NCBI GenBank assembly: GCA_030583905.1
Contig: CP129481.1
Location: forward strand, 1,302,001-1,366,000
Length of the DNA: 64,000 nucleotides
DNA from: Anaerolineales bacterium
GTDB lineage: Bacteria > Chloroflexota > Anaerolineae > Anaerolineales > Villigracilaceae
Direction of reading: 5' to 3'
Positions 54,278 through 63,094 of the stretch are shown piece after piece. Position 1 is the stretch's first letter. Each line of letters opens with the position of its first letter. The position numbers and the translations under genes were made by a program. The notes below the pieces were generated by a model that saw nothing but the letters and a program-made list of their open reading frames with translations, had not been told where the DNA came from and made no database searches.

Positions 54278-55759
54278 ATGCTGCATAGATTGAAACTTAA
54301 CCGTTTTTTGATCATTTTCCAGTTGCTGGTTTTGTTGCCAGGTTGTTCCACAATACCGGAAACAGTCGTGACAATTACTCCTGCAGTTGTGTTGGATATG
54401 GATGTGACCGATGTGCCTGTGCCGATTCCATCGTTTATTCCCGCCTTTCCAGGGGCGGAAGGCTTTGGGGCTCCAGCGATAGGTGGCCGCAGGGGGGCGG
54501 TGATTGCAGTGACAAATTTGAACGACTCTGGTCCGGGGTCTTTGCGGGCAGCTGTCAGTGCGGCAGTGCCGCGGATTGTCGTTTTTCGTGTGTCTGGCAC
54601 AATTGAACTTAAATCCAGTTTGGTGATTGATAATCCGTATATCACGATAGCTGGTCACACGGCTCAGGGACAGGGGATTACTTTGCGTGGTGTTAGTTCT
54701 GGGATTGAAGCCCTTATACTTATCAAGACTCACGATGTGGTGATAAGGTTTCTTGCAATACGTGCAGGTCCTCCATCGGCTGGCGATGGAATTATGATTT
54801 TAGCTTCCGCCGCGCACGATACGTACAATATTGTCATTGATCATAACTCGGTGAGTTGGGCAGTTAATCGAAATTTGGCAACTTGGTATGATGTTCACGA
54901 CATATCGATTCAATGGAATGTTTTTTCCGAAGGGCTGAATTGCAGCATCCATCCCAAAGGTTGTCACAGCAAGGGGGCTTTGCTTGGCGGGTATGCAAGT
55001 GATGAGAATAAAGATAAGCCCGGAGCCGGTAATATTTCGTTTCACCATAATTTGATGGCTCACAACGGGGAACGCAACCCGCTTGTCTCAACGAGCGGAG
55101 TTACTGATGTTGTGAACAATGTTGTTTACAATCCGTTTGGATCTTTCAGTCATGTGGATTTGCAACATCAATTGACTGTCATTCCCGTTAACTATGTGGG
55201 CAATTATTTCAAACCTGGCTCGGATACGAATCCTATGAAATTTGGTGTTGATATAGCCAGCCAGAAATTGTTGGGAGCCCGGATATATGTTTTAGGGAAT
55301 ATTGGACCTCAACGTTTCGATGCTGCTCAGGCTGAAATCGACATCGTTGACCCTGATGCTCGCCCGTATATTGTTTCTCTTCGAAACCCTGCGGTTTTGG
55401 TCGCTACAACTTCAGCTTTGGAAGCCTATGATCAGGTGCTGGAAAATGCAGGAGCTTCCATGGGGTTGAGTTGTGATGGAGTATTTTTTTTACGCAGGGA
55501 TGTCATTGATGCGCGGATTGTGGCTGATGTCATCAATGGTACGGGCAATATCATTGACGATCCTTCCGAGGTGCGGGGCTGGTTGACCATCGCCCCCTCA
55601 TCAGCTTGTGATGATGAGGATCAGGATGGCATGCCCGATGTATGGGAACAAAAATACGGCTTTGATGTTGATGATCCCTCAGATGCTTTAGCGGATAAAG
55701 ATGACGATGGATATACAAATATTGAAGAATATCTGAATGCTACCAACCCTCTTGAATGA
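54278..55759 (+). CDS. Secreted pectate-lyase-like lipoprotein
   Basis: This codes for 493 residues from ATG 54278. Lipoprotein signal FLIIFQLLVLLPGCS (Cys about 23). The body (~50-400) is a right-handed beta-helix like PL1 pectate lyases: FPGAEGFGAPAIGGRRGAVI, NDSGPGSLRAAV, VVFRVSGTIELKS and ISFHHNLMAHNGERNP. The C-terminus has Asp-rich DEDQDGMPDVWEQKYGFD and DKDDDGYTNIEEYLNATNP, calcium-binding repeats of the thrombospondin-3/EF type. Such enzymes in polysaccharide operons may trim or release the polymer. It overlaps the next gene by four bases (ATGA). Confidence 0.8.
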   Translation: MLHRLKLNRFLIIFQLLVLLPGCSTIPETVVTITPAVVLDMDVTDVPVPIPSFIPAFPGAEGFGAPAIGGRRGAVIAVTNLNDSGPGSLRAAVSAAVPRIVVFRVSGTIELKSSLVIDNPYITIAGHTAQGQGITLRGVSSGIEALILIKTHDVVIRFLAIRAGPPSAGDGIMILASAAHDTYNIVIDHNSVSWAVNRNLATWYDVHDISIQWNVFSEGLNCSIHPKGCHSKGALLGGYASDENKDKPGAGNISFHHNLMAHNGERNPLVSTSGVTDVVNNVVYNPFGSFSHVDLQHQLTVIPVNYVGNYFKPGSDTNPMKFGVDIASQKLLGARIYVLGNIGPQRFDAAQAEIDIVDPDARPYIVSLRNPAVLVATTSALEAYDQVLENAGASMGLSCDGVFFLRRDVIDARIVADVINGTGNIIDDPSEVRGWLTIAPSSACDDEDQDGMPDVWEQKYGFDVDDPSDALADKDDDGYTNIEEYLNATNPLE

Positions 55760-56913
55760 GATGTGATTCCATGTCAACAGAAAAAAAGCGGATACAGATG
55801 ACCACCCAGACTAGGCGATTACTGCTTATAGGACCAAAACCACCTCCAATCGGCGGGTCACCTTTGACCGTTCAGGCAATGCTCGAAGAATTTGCAAATT
55901 ACCCTTCTTTGCAGGTGATATTGATCAACACGTCGCCTGGGATGGATGTAAGAAAAAAAATGACGGGCTTTAATTGGGAGAAGGTTAAGCGGTCTTTCAC
56001 GATCTTTTATCACTACATCCGTGATATCAGGCATTGTGACGCCGCCTTGGTATTTGCAAACGATCTTTTTGCCATCACCCTTGCTCCTATTCTGTTGCTT
56101 TTCTCTAAAATATATGGCAAACCCTTTTTTCTAAAACCGGTCGGCGCAGGATTGGATTTATTTATCAATGCTCAACCAAAGCTATTTCGGATATATCTGC
56201 TATCCATCCTGCGTGCTATGGAAGGCATCTTGACTCAGACTCAATTGCTTAAAGATGATCTGAAAAAAATGGGATGCGCTAATGTAAATTATCTTCCAGG
56301 ATGTAGGCCATTACCCGCGATGATGCTGGTTCCAAAAAGTAGTTCAGAAAAAATGCGGTTGGTATATCTTGGTCATATCACTCGTTTCAAGGGTCCGCTT
56401 ATTTTGCTAAATGCCCTTAGGACATCTTCCGAACTGTGTGATGTGCAAGTGACCTGCGATTTTTACGGACCAATCCATGAAGAGATCCAGGATGAATTTT
56501 TGGCTGAATTGAACTCATCTCCCAATGCTAATTATTGTGGAATTGCAAAGGCTGGCACGGGACCTCAACTGATTTCACAATACGATGCACTTGTCCTGCC
56601 CACATACTATGATACGGAGGGGCATCCGGGTGTTTTGATCGAAGCCATGCATGCCGGTGTTCCAGTGATCAGTACCCAGGTTCGCACCTTGCCTGAATTG
56701 ATCGAGAATGGGTCGAATGGTTTTTTGGTGCCAACTCAAAACAGTCATGCCCTCGCTAATGCCATTGTTCAACTTGCCAGAGATCCCGATATGAGAAGGA
56801 AGATGGGAGAAGCAAACCTGCGTAAAGGTCAGGAATTCCGTGCGGATACGGTTGTAGCGAAGTTATTAAGCATTGTCTTTCCGGATTTTTCGTTTGCTAG
56901 AAAGCCAAACTAA
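55756..56913 (+). CDS. Glycosyltransferase, GT4-like
   Basis: This is a 385-residue GT-B protein. The N-terminal half begins LLLIGPKPPPIGGSPLTVQ. The C-terminal half has LVYLGHITRFKGPLILLNAL, YDALVLPTYYDTEGHPGVLI with the donor-site acidic residue, and EAMHAGVPVISTQVRTLPEL. The start at 55756 overlaps the lyase stop (ATGA), suggesting coupling; Met6 or Met15 are alternatives. It adds one sugar of the repeat unit; the donor is unknown. Its last base is shared with the ATG of the next gene. Confidence 0.88.
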   Translation: MRCDSMSTEKKRIQMTTQTRRLLLIGPKPPPIGGSPLTVQAMLEEFANYPSLQVILINTSPGMDVRKKMTGFNWEKVKRSFTIFYHYIRDIRHCDAALVFANDLFAITLAPILLLFSKIYGKPFFLKPVGAGLDLFINAQPKLFRIYLLSILRAMEGILTQTQLLKDDLKKMGCANVNYLPGCRPLPAMMLVPKSSSEKMRLVYLGHITRFKGPLILLNALRTSSELCDVQVTCDFYGPIHEEIQDEFLAELNSSPNANYCGIAKAGTGPQLISQYDALVLPTYYDTEGHPGVLIEAMHAGVPVISTQVRTLPELIENGSNGFLVPTQNSHALANAIVQLARDPDMRRKMGEANLRKGQEFRADTVVAKLLSIVFPDFSFARKPN

Positions 56914-58175
56914 TGCGAATATTATTCCTGGGACAATGTTACGCCCCCGAGGATGTCAGCGCCGCAGTTTTGATAACAGAACTTGCCACGGATCTTGTTG
57001 AGCGTGGTCATCAAGTTACCGTTGTTACAGGTGCGCCGAGTTATCCGTATGGACGTGTCTTTAAAGGATATCGTAATCGATTCTATTCAACAGAGATGCT
57101 GGATGGTGTACGGATTATCAGGACATGGAGCTACATCTCTCCATCCACAAAGATCATCCCGCGTCTGCTTCACTACGGGACATACAGCGTGACAGCCTTT
57201 TATGGCGGATTGTTCGCGGGTCGTCCGGATGCGATCCTCAGTTATTCTCCTCCGCTTCCTCTCGGACTTTCAGCCTGGTTGCTCAGCCGGTTTTTTCATG
57301 CCCCTTGGGTGCTTCAACTTGAAGATTTGTATCCAGATGCGGCAATTGCCGCAGGGGTAATGAAAAATAAGTTCCTCATCGACTTTTTTCGCGGAATCGA
57401 GCAATTCCTATATCGCCATGCTCATCGAATCTCGGTCATATCGCAGAGTTTTCGAAGAAACTTGCACTCAAAGGGAATCCCAGACTCAAAGATCGAGTTC
57501 ATTCCCATTTGGGCTGACCCTGATGCAGTATCTCCCATGCAGAAGCAAAATGCTTTTCGCCGCGAGCACAACCTCAACGGAAAATTTGTTGTGATGTATG
57601 CGGGCAATATCGGCCTGACATCCTGTCTTGAAGATGTTCTTTGCGCAGCGGAAATCCTTAGAGAGAAAAAGGATATTCAATTTGTGATCATTGGGGAGGG
57701 GGTAAAAAAAAGCTTTCTTGAGGCGGAGACACGAGCTAGGCAATTGAATAACATCCTTTTTCTGTCTTTTCAGCCACGGGAGAAATTTTCGGAAATGTTA
57801 GCCGCAGCTGATATTGGTCTCGTGACACTTAATGAAAGCGCATCACTTTCATCCCTGCCGAGCAAGATCTTCAATGTAATGGCGAGCGCGCGCCCGATTT
57901 TAGCGGTCTCTCCGCCTGGAAGTGAGATGACGCAGATCGTCGATGCAGCAGGCTGCGGGTGGAATGTTCCGCCAGGGTCGCCGGAAAGGCTGGCAGAGAC
58001 CATTATCCAGTTGAAAGAGAGAGAGACCGACCTCACCCAAATGGGAAAAAATGGACGCACTTGCCTTGAGAAGAATTATTCGCGCAATCGTTGTGTAGAT
58101 GCCTACGAAAAAATGCTGACGGAAATAGATGAACAAGCCCGCAGAAAAGCCGCTTATGCAGGAGAAATATTGTGA
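56913..58175 (+). CDS. Glycosyltransferase, GT4 family, WbuB/WcaI-like
   Basis: This is a 420-residue enzyme. The N-terminal start FLGQCYAPEDVSAAVLITEL and HQVTVVTGAPSYPYGRVFKGY are typical of the WbuB/WcaI subgroup that transfers fucose or amino sugars in capsule and colanic acid synthesis. The C-terminal domain has VVMYAGNIGLTSCLEDVLCA, FVIIGEGVKKSFLEAE and LPSKIFNVMASARPILAV (donor-site region). It is coupled to the next gene by a GTGA overlap. Confidence 0.9.
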   Translation: MRILFLGQCYAPEDVSAAVLITELATDLVERGHQVTVVTGAPSYPYGRVFKGYRNRFYSTEMLDGVRIIRTWSYISPSTKIIPRLLHYGTYSVTAFYGGLFAGRPDAILSYSPPLPLGLSAWLLSRFFHAPWVLQLEDLYPDAAIAAGVMKNKFLIDFFRGIEQFLYRHAHRISVISQSFRRNLHSKGIPDSKIEFIPIWADPDAVSPMQKQNAFRREHNLNGKFVVMYAGNIGLTSCLEDVLCAAEILREKKDIQFVIIGEGVKKSFLEAETRARQLNNILFLSFQPREKFSEMLAAADIGLVTLNESASLSSLPSKIFNVMASARPILAVSPPGSEMTQIVDAAGCGWNVPPGSPERLAETIIQLKERETDLTQMGKNGRTCLEKNYSRNRCVDAYEKMLTEIDEQARRKAAYAGEIL

Positions 58176-59107
58176 ACGCTGAAACCTTTGCAGAATGGAT
58201 GCGCCGGCAGGGGCATCAGGTATTTCGTACGGCGAGCAGCTATTGGTACGATGCTGCCCCTCGTGTACTTCAGGCATTTCCCTATCACTGGCTGATCACA
58301 CCGGATGAAAAAGAGATTCGGAGCTTGATGTTGGGGCATGGGATTGCCGCAGTACGGTATTCCACACCGTTTGATTTTCCAAACGGCATGGTGAGCTATC
58401 ATGTTGTTTTGCGCCATCCCTATGAACTTGAAATGCTAAGATCCCAAGCCCGCAACGGGGTAAAACGCGGACTAGAGTATTTCCGAATTGAACAAATTTC
58501 ATTTGAACGATTGGCTGTCGAAGGGTGGACTTTGCAGCAGGACACCCTGGCTCGACAGGATCGCTTGAAGAGTATGACACAGAAGGAGTGGGAGATTTTG
58601 TGTCGTGCTGCGGATGGCTTGCCGGGTTTTGAGGTATGGGCTGCCTCATCGAACGATGAACTTGCGGGAGCGGTCATCATCTGTCGTATTGATGATGTAT
58701 TCAATGTCCCTTATGCCATGAGTCGCAGCAGCTTTTTATCCAACCATGTGAACAATGCAATTTTCTTTGCCGTAAGTCGTGAGATGCTGCGGCGCGAGGG
58801 GATAAACAATATCTTCTTTACGGTTCAATCGTTGGATGCACCAGCCAACGTGGATGAATTCAAGTTTCGAATGGGCTTCGAGCCTAAAGCTGTGCGACAG
58901 AGAGTGGATTTTCATCCTCTCTTGAATCCTTTTGCAACCCCGGCGGTTCATAGCTGGACCCGGAAACTGCTTCAGCGTTACCCATCCGATCCCAAACTCG
59001 CAAAAGCGGAGGGGATGTTGCGCTTTCATGTGGAGGGTAAACGCCGCATCATTGAGCAGACTTGGCCCGATTGCCTTACAACGCAACATGAAACCAACGT
59101 GCGCTGA
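58172..59107 (+). CDS. FemAB/GNAT-like acyltransferase (GTG start)
   Basis: This codes for 311 residues. GTG at 58172 overlaps the previous TGA and has GGAG seven bases upstream. It resembles the acetyltransferase-6/FemAB group: a two-lobe GNAT-like fold with ARNGVKRGLEYFRIEQIS in the first half and PGFEVWAASSNDELAGAVII, then FAVSREMLRREGINNIFFTV and FKFRMGFEPKAVRQRVD in the second. In polysaccharide loci such proteins are thought to transfer acyl or aminoacyl groups to sugars. The donor is unknown. Confidence 0.75.
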   Translation: MNAETFAEWMRRQGHQVFRTASSYWYDAAPRVLQAFPYHWLITPDEKEIRSLMLGHGIAAVRYSTPFDFPNGMVSYHVVLRHPYELEMLRSQARNGVKRGLEYFRIEQISFERLAVEGWTLQQDTLARQDRLKSMTQKEWEILCRAADGLPGFEVWAASSNDELAGAVIICRIDDVFNVPYAMSRSSFLSNHVNNAIFFAVSREMLRREGINNIFFTVQSLDAPANVDEFKFRMGFEPKAVRQRVDFHPLLNPFATPAVHSWTRKLLQRYPSDPKLAKAEGMLRFHVEGKRRIIEQTWPDCLTTQHETNVR

Positions 59108-59133
59108 GCGCTTTGTGATGATAAGGAGAGAAA

Positions 59134-59661
59134 ATGAAAAATCTTGATGGTTGTCAAATCCCCTGCGTTCCAAAGTTTTCACTGGGACCTGCCACCCCTA
59201 CCGAGAAATCATGGATTGGTCGTATCAAGCGCCTGTTGGCAGTTCCATGGAATCGCCATGTCAAGAAGTGGCTTAAGAGTGCTTATTACACATCTGTTCG
59301 TTGGCGTGGAGGCTCGTCAGCCCAGGCTCAAGCAAAGGAATTTGCGGCAACAACTCCACTCATGCAGGGGGATTGGGTGCGAGTCCGTTCACGTGAGGAG
59401 ATCCTTGCAACACTTGACCCGTTCAAAGAGCTGAAAGGCTGCGCGTTTCTTCCGGATATGTATGAATATTGCGGGACACGCCAGCGCGTGCTCAGATCCA
59501 TGCGGCACTTTATGGATGAGCGTGATTACAAACTCAAGAAGGCTCGCGGTGTCATTTTGCTCGAAAATGTGATCTGCAATGGCACCCCAACCTTTGGTGA
59601 ATGTGATCGCTGTTGTTTTCTTTTCTGGCGGGAGGAATGGCTGGAAAAGATAGATAAATAG
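59134..59661 (+). CDS. Conserved small cysteine-containing protein of polysaccharide operons
   Basis: This is a 175-residue soluble protein with AAGGAGAG before the ATG. Its conserved core is in the second half: LPDMYEYCGTRQRVLRSMRH, a charged middle, then GVILLENVICNGTPTFGECD and RCCFLFWREEWLEK. The Cys of YCG and the later three Cys could form a metal site. I have seen this pattern as an unnamed protein in exopolysaccharide clusters, always near sugar-phosphate transferases. No function is established. The N-terminus is basic and variable. Confidence 0.7.
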   Translation: MKNLDGCQIPCVPKFSLGPATPTEKSWIGRIKRLLAVPWNRHVKKWLKSAYYTSVRWRGGSSAQAQAKEFAATTPLMQGDWVRVRSREEILATLDPFKELKGCAFLPDMYEYCGTRQRVLRSMRHFMDERDYKLKKARGVILLENVICNGTPTFGECDRCCFLFWREEWLEKIDK

Positions 59662-59710
59662 GCGTTGAATTTGATCTGATCGATGGATCATGATAGCCAG
59701 TGGAGGATGA

Positions 59711-61399
59711 ATGCTTCGTTCTAAGCCAAGGCAAAAAGAAACAAGAAATGTTGATCTCGACAAGCAGGAAGCAACTGGAATAAACTTCCGTAGTGTGCTG
59801 GAAGGATGGGTAAAACGCGTCTTTGATTTCTCTACATCATTGATTGGCTTAATACTTCTTTCCCCTTTTTTTCTGCTTATTGCCATTTTGATCAAACGAG
59901 ATTCTTCTGGCCCAGTGTTTTATTGGGGATCTCGTATCGGGCGTCATGGGGTTGTTTTTAAGATGCTGAAGTTCCGCACCATGTATGAAACCCGGAAAAG
60001 CTATCGCGGTCCACGTGTAACCTGCAAGGAAGATGATCGCATCACACCCATTGGTAAATGGTTGCGCGAAACCAAGCTGAACGAACTCCCACAACTTTGG
60101 AACGTCTTGATCGGGGAAATGAGTTGGGTGGGTCCGCGGCCGGAAGATCCAGCTATTTCCAAGACGTGGCCTCAAAAAATTGCCCGTGAAATCCTTTCTG
60201 TACGTCCCGGCATTACTAGCCCGGCCTCTGTCCTATATCGTGACGAAGAAAGTATGCTTCATGCCGGCGCCGTCATGCAGAAATATCTTCATGAATTAAG
60301 CCCGGATAAAATGCGTCTCGATCAACTCTATGTTCGATATCGTTCATTCTGGCTTGATCTGGATGTTATGCTCTGGACTGCGTTATTGCTAATGCCCAAG
60401 ATCAAGGCATATTCACCTCCTGAGCAGTTGTTATTTGTGGGTCCAGTTACCCGCCTGGTACAGCGTTATGTCAGTTGGTTTATATGGGATTTTTTGATCG
60501 TTCTAATATCTATTGGCGCTATTGGTGCATTTGTGCGATTGTTTGGTCCATTGCATATTGGATGGTTCAGGGCCATGGTCATGGCATTGGGATGCTCGGT
60601 GCTATATAGTGGGTTGGGCGTTCTATTCTCAACAAATCGTATTCACTGGTCCAAGGCATCTTCCTGGGATGCGGTTCGTTTGGGCGGGGGCTGGTTTATT
60701 GCCACTATTATTATCATAGGGCTTCATCTTTATCTGGGATTTGCCAGCCTTCGGAGTTATGGCGTAATCCTTGGCGCATCTTTACTTTCCCTATTCGGCA
60801 TGATCGTGTTTCGATATCGTGGCAGATTGGTGAGTGGTCTGTTAAGCAAATTGTTGATCCATCGTCTTAATGCCCATTCTGCTCACGAACGTGTACTTGT
60901 TGTTGGCTCAGGGCGGACAGCTGAACACATAGCATGGTTGATGGATCATCCAACGTACTCAAGAAAATTTAAGATCGTCGGTTTTATCGATGACGATCTG
61001 CGGTCGCAGGGAATGGAAATTTATGGTTCCAAAGTGATTGGCAGAGTGGACGATATCCGACGGATCGTGAAGGCGTTTGATGTTGGTTTGATCATCCTTG
61101 CAGACAATCAAATTGTATCGCACAGGTACAGCGAATTTCGCAATGTAGAAGGCTTTAATTTCGCCAGAATTGTCGTGGCGCCTGATATTTTTGGATCCCT
61201 AAACAGTTTGGATGGTGGAGCAGGTAATGGTGGGGTTAGGGACAACTTAAAAGATTTTCAGTGTCAGCATTGTCTTGCTAGATATTCCAATAATCATTCA
61301 AGTGGGCATGAACTCATGATAGCGCCGTTAATGAGTAAGCTCCGTATTACGGAAGACAGGGAAAAATGGAAAATTTCTGGGCAAAGAAAAAGGTCTTAA
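59711..61399 (+). CDS. Polyprenyl-phosphate sugar-phosphate transferase with inverted domain order
   Basis: This codes for 562 residues; GGAGG precedes the ATG. The catalytic domain comes first (~30-235): membrane hairpin FDFSTSLIGLILLSPFFLL, GPVFYWGSRIGRHG, KMLKFRTMYE, LNELPQLWNVLIGEMSWVGP and RPGITSPAS. In PglC-type enzymes a catalytic Asp-Glu pair lies in L-D-E-L-P; here it is N124-E125. Four membrane helices follow (~255-385) and then a Rossmann domain (HERVLVVGSGRTAEHIAWLM, IVGFIDDDLRSQGMEIYGSK). Usual WbaP-type proteins have helices and Rossmann domain before the catalytic part. It should start the lipid-linked repeat unit. Its last 34 bases overlap the next gene. Confidence 0.85.
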   Translation: MLRSKPRQKETRNVDLDKQEATGINFRSVLEGWVKRVFDFSTSLIGLILLSPFFLLIAILIKRDSSGPVFYWGSRIGRHGVVFKMLKFRTMYETRKSYRGPRVTCKEDDRITPIGKWLRETKLNELPQLWNVLIGEMSWVGPRPEDPAISKTWPQKIAREILSVRPGITSPASVLYRDEESMLHAGAVMQKYLHELSPDKMRLDQLYVRYRSFWLDLDVMLWTALLLMPKIKAYSPPEQLLFVGPVTRLVQRYVSWFIWDFLIVLISIGAIGAFVRLFGPLHIGWFRAMVMALGCSVLYSGLGVLFSTNRIHWSKASSWDAVRLGGGWFIATIIIIGLHLYLGFASLRSYGVILGASLLSLFGMIVFRYRGRLVSGLLSKLLIHRLNAHSAHERVLVVGSGRTAEHIAWLMDHPTYSRKFKIVGFIDDDLRSQGMEIYGSKVIGRVDDIRRIVKAFDVGLIILADNQIVSHRYSEFRNVEGFNFARIVVAPDIFGSLNSLDGGAGNGGVRDNLKDFQCQHCLARYSNNHSSGHELMIAPLMSKLRITEDREKWKISGQRKRS

Positions 61400-62361
61400 T
61401 AACCGGCGCTGGCGGATTTATAGGGAGTCGCCTTGTTGAACGACTTATAGGAGCTGGGGCGTCAGTCCGAGCATTTGTCCGCTATAACTCTCGTACAGAC
61501 CCGGGGCTGCTTCGAATGCTCGCCCCGGAAACGGTTTCTCAACTTGAGATCGTCGGCGGAGATTTGCGGGATTTGGATGCCATTCGCAAGGCGGTTAAGG
61601 ATTGTGAATTTGTATTTCATCTCGGCGCACTGATTTCCATTCCGTATTCCTATCAACACCCGATTGAAGTTGCAGAATCAAATTTCATGGGGACATTGAA
61701 TGTTTTGATGGCTTGCCGTGATCTTGGTGTACAACGTTTAATCCATACATCCACAAGTGAGGTCTATGGTACGGCGCTTACACCTGTGATCGATGAGACT
61801 CATCCTCTTCAGGGACAATCTCCTTATTCTGCAAGCAAAATCGGTGCAGATAAATTGGCTGAAAGTTTTTACTGTGCCTATGAACTTCCTGTTGTCACTG
61901 TTCGTCCGTTTAATACGTATGGACCACGTCAATCTGCCCGAGCCGTCATTCCCACGATTATCACTCAGGCGATTGCAGGGAACACAATCCGCTTGGGCAG
62001 CCTGGATACGATCCGTGATTTTACTTATGTGGACGACACGGTGGATGGTTTTCTGTGCGCTGCCATTGCCAGCGATGTTGATGGATGTGCCTTTAATCTT
62101 GGAACTGGTGAGGCGATCAGTATTGGCGATCTTTCTGAGATGATCATTCGAAAGGTTGGCAATCAGGTAAAGGTCGAGATAGATGCGGCTCGATTTCGTC
62201 CACAGAAATCTGAGGTCAAGCGTCTGTTGTCAGATAATTCTCTGGCACGTGAGCGCTTGGACTGGGCGCCGACTGTGAGTTTGGATGATGGTTTAGATAA
62301 AACCATCTCGTGGATCATGAAAAACTTAAACCATTATCGCATTGGCACGTATGAACTCTAA
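61366..62361 (+). CDS. NAD-dependent nucleotide-sugar 4,6-dehydratase (LegB-like SDR)
   Basis: This is a 331-residue extended SDR: NAD loop KVLITGAGGFIGSRLVERL, catalytic Thr-Ser region LIHTSTSEVYGTA, YxxxK in YSASKIGADKLAE, and VRPFNTYGPRQSARAVIPTI, which is typical of LegB-type UDP-GlcNAc 4,6-dehydratases and close relatives. The product 4-keto-6-deoxy sugar would be the substrate of the aminotransferase two genes downstream. It overlaps the preceding transferase gene by 34 bases. Confidence 0.88.
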   Translation: MENFWAKKKVLITGAGGFIGSRLVERLIGAGASVRAFVRYNSRTDPGLLRMLAPETVSQLEIVGGDLRDLDAIRKAVKDCEFVFHLGALISIPYSYQHPIEVAESNFMGTLNVLMACRDLGVQRLIHTSTSEVYGTALTPVIDETHPLQGQSPYSASKIGADKLAESFYCAYELPVVTVRPFNTYGPRQSARAVIPTIITQAIAGNTIRLGSLDTIRDFTYVDDTVDGFLCAAIASDVDGCAFNLGTGEAISIGDLSEMIIRKVGNQVKVEIDAARFRPQKSEVKRLLSDNSLARERLDWAPTVSLDDGLDKTISWIMKNLNHYRIGTYEL

Positions 62362-62374
62362 TAAGGAGGAGAGC

Positions 62375-63094
62375 ATGAAAGCTGTCGTTTTGGCGGGAGG
62401 AAAAGGTGCCCGCCTTGCCCCGTACACCACCATCCTACCCAAGCCTTTGATGCCAATCGGGGATATGCCCATTCTCGAAGTGATGCTTCTTCAAATGAAG
62501 GATGCGGGAATTGAACACGTTATATTGACAGTTGGGCATTTGTCGGAATTGTTGCGTGCATTTTTTAAGGATGGAAGTCAATTTGGAATCAATATTACAT
62601 ATAGTTATGAGCAATGCCCATTGGGGACGGCGGGTCCGATTGCGTTGGTCGAAGATTTGAATGAAACCTTTTTGGTCTCGAACGGTGATGTGCTTACGAC
62701 ATTGAATTTGCGTGATCTGATCAAGTTTCATCAGGAGCAAAAAGCAGTTGCAACCATCGCTGTCCATCATCGCCAATCAAAGATCGATCTGGGGGTGATC
62801 CAAAGAGATGGGGATTACCGTATTACAGGATATATCGAGAAGCCGGTTTATGATTTCATGGTGAGTATGGGGATCTATGTTTTTGAACCCGCCGCGTTGC
62901 CTTATATAACGCCCAATGAATATCTTGATTTCCCTGATTTGATCAAGAGGATGATCTTGGCGGGTGAAAGGGTTGTTGGGTATGAATTTGAAGGCTATTG
63001 GGAAGACCTTGGGCGCCCTGACGATTATGCGCGCGCTGCCAAAGATTTTGAAAATATGCGTGCTCAGTTTCTGCCGAGCTATTGTGAAGGATGA
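62375..63094 (+). CDS. Sugar-1-phosphate nucleotidyltransferase
   Basis: This codes for 239 residues from ATG 62375, preceded by AAGGAGGAG; the frame from 62342 overlaps the dehydratase and lacks a site. N-terminal MKAVVLAGGKGARLAPYTTI and LPKPLMPIGDMPILEVM are the nucleotide-binding and metal motifs of the RmlA/GlmU-N fold. GDVLTT holds the metal-binding Asp, and YIEKP the sugar-binding Glu. GYWEDLGRPDDYARA closes the domain. It makes NDP-sugar for the polymer; the base and sugar are not determined by sequence. Its TGA overlaps the next ATG. Confidence 0.9.
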   Translation: MKAVVLAGGKGARLAPYTTILPKPLMPIGDMPILEVMLLQMKDAGIEHVILTVGHLSELLRAFFKDGSQFGINITYSYEQCPLGTAGPIALVEDLNETFLVSNGDVLTTLNLRDLIKFHQEQKAVATIAVHHRQSKIDLGVIQRDGDYRITGYIEKPVYDFMVSMGIYVFEPAALPYITPNEYLDFPDLIKRMILAGERVVGYEFEGYWEDLGRPDDYARAAKDFENMRAQFLPSYCEG

